In this document: positions 60,532 through 64,000 of the stretch, one piece after another
Position numbering within the stretch: the first letter of the stretch is position 1
Layout: each line of letters begins with the position of its first letter
NCBI RefSeq assembly: GCF_019236175.1
Contig: NZ_JAFAJM010000001.1
Span: 1-64,000, forward strand
DNA length: 64,000 nucleotides
Direction of reading: 5' to 3'
Source of the DNA: Chryseobacterium sp.
GTDB taxonomy: Bacteria; Bacteroidota; Bacteroidia; Flavobacteriales; Weeksellaceae
Program-made: the position numbers and the translations under genes
The notes under the pieces: model-generated
The model's database searches: none
Seen by the model: the letters and a program-made list of their open reading frames with translations, nothing else
What the model was told of the DNA's origin: nothing

Positions 60532-61785
60532 TTATTGTAACTCCCAATTAAATTCAGGGCGGATAAATCCAGGTTCTCGCCCCATATAAACTCCTATTTC
60601 TCTATTACCGTCAACTACTGAAAAAGAAACAATATCATTCTCCATAATAATAGATTTGCTTTTATCCTCAACTAAAAAAAAGCTTAAATAATAATTTCCT
60701 GATTGAAAGAATTTTTTAGGAAAAGTACATATGAGAGAGTTATTTCCTTTATTAAATTTAATATCAGTATTGTAAAATGAAAATAAAGCTTCTCCATAAT
60801 CGTTTTTAAGATGATAGGTGATATGGTAACGCTCAGGCTGATCAGTATCCAAAATGAAGTTTGTAATAAACTCTATTGTTTCATTTTCATCCAGAGGCTC
60901 ATTCATACTTTTTGACGAATTTTTTAAAGTAATTTCTTCTAGTTTGAAAAATTCATTTTTAATATTCTCGTAGATAAAATGATTTGTATTGTATGAATTA
61001 TTGCTACCTAAATATCTTAAAACAGTCTCATCAATATTACCCTGATAAACCACTTTTCCGGTGTCAAGTAGTACACCTTTGGTACATAAAGTTTTAATGG
61101 CAGCCATATTGTGGCTTACAAAAAGAATAGTTCTTCCTTCTCCCTTGGTGACATCACTCATTTTGTTTAAGCATTTTTTCTGAAAATCTGCATCTCCCAC
61201 AGCTAATACTTCGTCTACAATCAGAATCTCGGATTCCAAATGAGCTGCTACTGCAAAGGCTAGTCGTACATACATTCCGGAAGAATATCTCTTTACTGGA
61301 GTGTCAATATATCTTTCAACTCCGGAAAAGTCTACAATCTCATCAAATTTTCGTTTGATCTCTTTTCGGGTCATGCCTAGAATAGCACCATTCAGGAATA
61401 CATTTTCACGACCCGTCATTTCCGGGTGAAAACCGGTTCCTACTTCCAGTAATGAAGCGATTCTTCCATGAGTATATATTTTCCCTGTAGTAGGTTTTGT
61501 TACTTTACTTAAAAGCTTGAGAAGGGTAGATTTTCCGGCACCGTTTCTTCCGATAATTCCTACGGCATCTCCCTGTTCAATTTCGAAATTGATATCCCGG
61601 AGAGACCATACATAATCAGAATTACCTTTGGAAGTTCTGTCATTGGCTTCACCAACTTTGAGATAGGGATCTTCTTTCCCTCTCATTTTATGCCAGAATC
61701 TGTTGAGGTCATGAGAAAGAGTTCCTGTCCCCACTTCACCCAGGCGATATTGTTTTGATATATTTTCTGCTTTTAAAGCTAGCAT
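60532..61785 (-). CDS. Polysaccharide ABC exporter ATPase with C-terminal recognition domain (Wzt-like)
   Basis: 417 aa. An N-terminal ATPase domain (1-250) has Walker A GRNGAGKSTLLKLL at 79-92, the HPEMTGRENVFLNGAILGM block, signature YSSGMYVRLAFAVAAHLE and Walker B EILIVDEVLAVGD. An extra domain of about 165 residues (beta-rich, FYNTDIKFNKGNNSLICTFP, SFSVVDGNREIGVY) fits the Wzt carbohydrate-binding domain that recognises the finished glycan's end. With the permease 60 nt upstream it would export an undecaprenyl-linked chain across the inner membrane. Confidence 0.93.
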   Translation of the reverse strand: MLALKAENISKQYRLGEVGTGTLSHDLNRFWHKMRGKEDPYLKVGEANDRTSKGNSDYVWSLRDINFEIEQGDAVGIIGRNGAGKSTLLKLLSKVTKPTTGKIYTHGRIASLLEVGTGFHPEMTGRENVFLNGAILGMTRKEIKRKFDEIVDFSGVERYIDTPVKRYSSGMYVRLAFAVAAHLESEILIVDEVLAVGDADFQKKCLNKMSDVTKGEGRTILFVSHNMAAIKTLCTKGVLLDTGKVVYQGNIDETVLRYLGSNNSYNTNHFIYENIKNEFFKLEEITLKNSSKSMNEPLDENETIEFITNFILDTDQPERYHITYHLKNDYGEALFSFYNTDIKFNKGNNSLICTFPKKFFQSGNYYLSFFLVEDKSKSIIMENDIVSFSVVDGNREIGVYMGREPGFIRPEFNWELQ

Positions 61786-61845
61786 GTTTTAGTGTTTTAA
61801 ATTTTTTATTCAGGTGTTTTTACGGCGGTAAAGTTTATACTGTGT

Positions 61846-62694
61846 TTATACCGTATCCATAAATGTTTTTTCAACTTTATTGAAAGTAACCACTCCTACC
61901 ACAAGAAGAATTAAAATGATCACCGTACTCGCAATTAACATGGCAGGAGAAAAATCACCTACTCCCAGCCATCCGTATTTAAAGCATTCGAAAATACCTG
62001 TTAATGGATTAAACTTTGCCAGGCTTTTGAAATATCCCGGTAACATTGATACAGGATAGATCACTGGTGTCGCATACATATATAACGTGATACCGAAAGC
62101 CAGTAGCATGCTTAAATCTTTATATTTTGTTGTTAATGCTGAAAAAATCATTCCCATTCCCAGGGCAAATAAAGCCATCAGAACAAGTAGAAAAGGAGTG
62201 GCCAGTACCCACCAGTTCGGGGAAATTTCATGATTGATCACATAGTATGCCCAGACGATCAGGAATAAAAGAAACTGTACACTTAATCGCATTAAGTTTG
62301 AAATAACAATAGAGATCGGGGTAACCAGTCTTGGGAAATATACCTTACCAAAAATATTGGAATTTCCGGTAAAGGTTGCCGATGTGCCGAGCAGTGCTCC
62401 TGAGAAATAATTCCATAAAGTGACTCCGGCAAGATAAAAAATAACCCCCGGAGCTCCATCTGTCGGGAGCTTTGCGAATCTTCCAAAGATAATCAGATAG
62501 GTAATGGTGGTGAAAATAGGATTGATAAAAAACCAGATTGGCCCTAAAATGGTCTGTTTAAAGCTGGATATAAAGTCTCTTTTTACAAACATGTAGATAA
62601 GATCTTTATATCTCCATACTTCTTTAAGCTTTATATCAAATAAAGAATGATCAGCTTCAATTGTTTCGGTCCACTTTTGTTGTGGTTCATTCAT
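61846..62694 (-). CDS. Polysaccharide ABC exporter permease (Wzm-like)
   Basis: 282 aa ABC-2 permease with six membrane segments. The start has the usual amphipathic part FDIKLKEVWRYKDLIYMFVKRDF followed by KQTILGPIWFFINPIFTTITYLIIFG (in parts). Later come YLAGVTLWNYFSGALLGTS and YATPVIYPVSMLPGYFKSLAKFNPLTGIFECFKYG (in parts). This pattern is diagnostic of O-antigen/teichoic-acid exporters. It opens the exporter operon after a TAAATTTG box; the ATPase follows 60 nt later. Confidence 0.93.
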   Translation of the reverse strand: MNEPQQKWTETIEADHSLFDIKLKEVWRYKDLIYMFVKRDFISSFKQTILGPIWFFINPIFTTITYLIIFGRFAKLPTDGAPGVIFYLAGVTLWNYFSGALLGTSATFTGNSNIFGKVYFPRLVTPISIVISNLMRLSVQFLLFLIVWAYYVINHEISPNWWVLATPFLLVLMALFALGMGMIFSALTTKYKDLSMLLAFGITLYMYATPVIYPVSMLPGYFKSLAKFNPLTGIFECFKYGWLGVGDFSPAMLIASTVIILILLVVGVVTFNKVEKTFMDTV

Positions 62695-62709
62695 CTGTGT
62701 AAGTTTTTA

Positions 62710-62717
62710 CAAATTTA
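62710..62717 (-). promoter_or_regulatory. Putative -7 box of the exporter operon
   Basis: Minus-strand TAAATTTG, 15 nt before the permease ATG at 62694 and downstream of the rfbA terminator. Confidence 0.5.
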
Positions 62718-62818
62718 TAATAATTAATTCTTACCATATTTCTTAGTTTGTGAAACATATTTTTGCACAAAGCCAAAAACAACAACTAATATATTGATAT
62801 TTGTTGTTACAAACAAAA

Positions 62819-62842
62819 ACTATTGGCTGTAAAGCCAATAGT
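62819..62842 (-). terminator. Terminator of rfbA
   Basis: ACTATTGGCT / AGCCAATAGT arms with a short loop, then TTTTTG on the minus strand, 25 nt past the rfbA stop. Confidence 0.85.
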
Positions 62843-62866
62843 CTGTGAAATTTATAAATCGTATGA

Positions 62867-63730
62867 TTATTTACGGATAAGCTGTTTCAGGTATTCACCA
62901 TAACCACTTTTGCCATATTTGGCAGCGGTTTCCAATAGCTTTTCCTCATTGATGAATTTATTTCTGAAAGCAATTTCTTCAATACATCCAATTTTAAAGC
63001 CCTGTCTTTTTTCAATAACGCTAACAAATTCAGAAGCGTCATGCAGAGAATCGAAAGTTCCGGTATCTAACCAGGCAGTTCCTCTGTCCAGTACACCTAC
63101 TTCAAGTTTTCCCTGTTTAAGGTAAACATTATTTACATCCGTGATCTCGAGCTCGCCTCTTGCGGAAGGCTGGATATTCTTGGCAATTTCCACAACCGTA
63201 TTGTCATAAAAATAAAGTCCGGGAACGGCATAGTTTGATTTTGGCTGTAAAGGTTTTTCTTCAATAGAGATTGCTTTAAAGTCATCATCAAATTCCACTA
63301 CTCCGTATCTTTCGGGATCTGCAACGTGGTAAGCAAATACAACACCGCCATCGGGGTTTGTTTTGTTTTTTAATAATGTCCCCATTTCGGAACCGTAGAA
63401 AATATTATCTCCTAAGACAAGCGCAGCCGGATCATTTCCGATAAACTGCTCACCCAGAATGAATGCCTGCGCCAGTCCGTCCGGGCTTGGCTGTACTACA
63501 TACTCTATATTACAGCCTATTTGGGAGCCGTCTCCTAATAATTTAATGAATCCAGGCTGGTCATGCGGGGTTGTGATGATCAGGATGTCCTTAATTCCGG
63601 CTAAAAGAAGCGTAGAAAGAGGATAATAAATCATCGGTTTGTCATAAACAGGCATTAACTGCTTACTTACGGCAATCGTTAAAGGGTAAAGTCTTGTTCC
63701 GGATCCTCCGGCTAATATTATTCCTTTCAT
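62867..63730 (-). CDS. rfbA: Glucose-1-phosphate thymidylyltransferase
   Basis: 287 aa from the ATG at 63730 ([18 protein letters not shown]). Ten upstream codons in frame lack family sequence. RfbA makes dTDP-glucose from dTTP and glucose-1-phosphate. Visible: [65 protein letters not shown] (in parts), [14 protein letters not shown] and [15 protein letters not shown]. It follows rfbB by 32 nt. The product feeds dTDP-4-keto-6-deoxyglucose synthesis for the glycan. Confidence 0.96.
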   Translation of the reverse strand: MKGIILAGGSGTRLYPLTIAVSKQLMPVYDKPMIYYPLSTLLLAGIKDILIITTPHDQPGFIKLLGDGSQIGCNIEYVVQPSPDGLAQAFILGEQFIGNDPAALVLGDNIFYGSEMGTLLKNKTNPDGGVVFAYHVADPERYGVVEFDDDFKAISIEEKPLQPKSNYAVPGLYFYDNTVVEIAKNIQPSARGELEITDVNNVYLKQGKLEVGVLDRGTAWLDTGTFDSLHDASEFVSVIEKRQGFKIGCIEEIAFRNKFINEEKLLETAAKYGKSGYGEYLKQLIRK

Positions 63731-63762
63731 CTTTTTTATTTTATATTCTGTGATTGACAATA

Positions 63763-64000
63763 CTAATTGTACTGATTTTCATAATATTTTTGGTAATCTC
63801 CGCTGGTTACATTCTCGAGCCATTCCTTGTTCTCAAGGTACCAGTCTATGGTTTTTCCTAATCCTTCTTCAAATGTTACGGAAGGTTTCCACCCCAAATC
63901 CTTATTTAATTTAGTAGCATCAATAGCATAACGCTTATCATGCCCCGGTCTGTCTTTGACAAATGTGATCAGTTTTTCAGAATAACCTTCCGGTTTTCCA
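63763..64000 (-). CDS. rfbB: dTDP-glucose 4,6-dehydratase, C-terminal fragment (runs off the right edge)
   Basis: The last 78 codons are visible: [19 protein letters not shown] followed by [37 protein letters not shown] and a stop at 63763-63765. [12 protein letters not shown] and the LGW.P...FEEGL.KT..WY segment are RfbB signatures. It converts dTDP-glucose to dTDP-4-keto-6-deoxyglucose. The open frame runs past the window edge; rfbC/rfbD may lie beyond. Confidence 0.93.
   Translation of the reverse strand, partial: GKPEGYSEKLITFVKDRPGHDKRYAIDATKLNKDLGWKPSVTFEEGLGKTIDWYLENKEWLENVTSGDYQKYYENQYN

Noticed and set aside
34117..64000. Search for Wzx flippase, Wzy polymerase and an initiating sugar-phosphate transferase
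   Set aside because: None was recognised in the window; the exporter is ABC-type, so Wzx/Wzy are not expected.
1..64000. CRISPR arrays, tRNA/rRNA genes, insertion sequences, phage or integrase genes
   Set aside because: No regularly spaced repeats, cloverleaf-like sequences, transposases or recombinases were noticed while reading both strands.

Overview
The window reads as a chromosomal segment of a flavobacterium, most likely Chryseobacterium or a close relative (Weeksellaceae, Bacteroidota). The evidence is low GC, promoter -7 boxes of the Bacteroidota form TAnnTTTG with little Shine-Dalgarno signal, several type IX secretion 'type B' C-terminal domains, exported proteins starting with a QVGIGT..LDVNG segment, and a GH3-family protein. 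I saw no tRNA, rRNA, CRISPR, IS element, integrase or prophage.

Region 1 (1-33.8 kb) is mostly core genome. It opens with the 5' end of a TonB-dependent receptor. A minus-strand NAD cluster follows (nitroreductase, nadB, a membrane protein, nadC). Next come four large secreted proteins that share a C-terminal stalk and a T9SS type-B sorting domain. Two have L-type lectin heads and two have a different Cys-containing head. They sit as two pairs around dnaB and rnhA. Then: an MFS transporter, a small lipoprotein, a GH3-like acyl amidosynthetase, a repeat-tailed secreted protein with a decayed neighbouring copy, a lipoprotein, mfd, three tandem QVGIGT proteins, two related lipoproteins, pth, and a carbon module (beta-carbonic anhydrase, SulP transporter, small exported protein, second beta-carbonic anhydrase).

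Region 2 (34.1-64 kb) is a surface polysaccharide locus, mostly on the minus strand. It starts at the right edge with rfbB and rfbA (dTDP-4-keto-6-deoxyglucose). It continues with a Wzm/Wzt-type ABC exporter, an FkbM methyltransferase, a sugar aminotransferase and a PglD/VioB-like N-acetyltransferase. These could together make and export a glycan with a 4-acetamido-4,6-dideoxyhexose. Downstream is a tight run of glycosyltransferases (GT2 and GT4), a methyltransferase, a short epimerase-like protein, an AsnB-type amidotransferase and an acyltransferase-3. The distal part holds acyl-transfer genes: a ketosynthase III/acyl-carrier-protein pair, an MBOAT acyltransferase with an SGNH-like partner, another acyltransferase-3 and three hexapeptide acyltransferases.

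The most unusual signals are: (i) matching short upstream ORFs (MNKLL...) at the same distance from matching TATATTTG promoters in the long leaders of two T9SS type-B genes; (ii) a DnaB whose C-terminus ends in an SSB-like acidic tip (DFDDDDDFPF), with rnhA next door; (iii) three genes with the -7 box exactly 4 nt before the ATG, predicting leaderless mRNAs; (iv) a decayed tandem copy of the repeat-tailed secreted protein; (v) the acylation genes and paralogous glycosyltransferases of the polysaccharide locus. Functional calls come from motif recognition by eye, without database searches.
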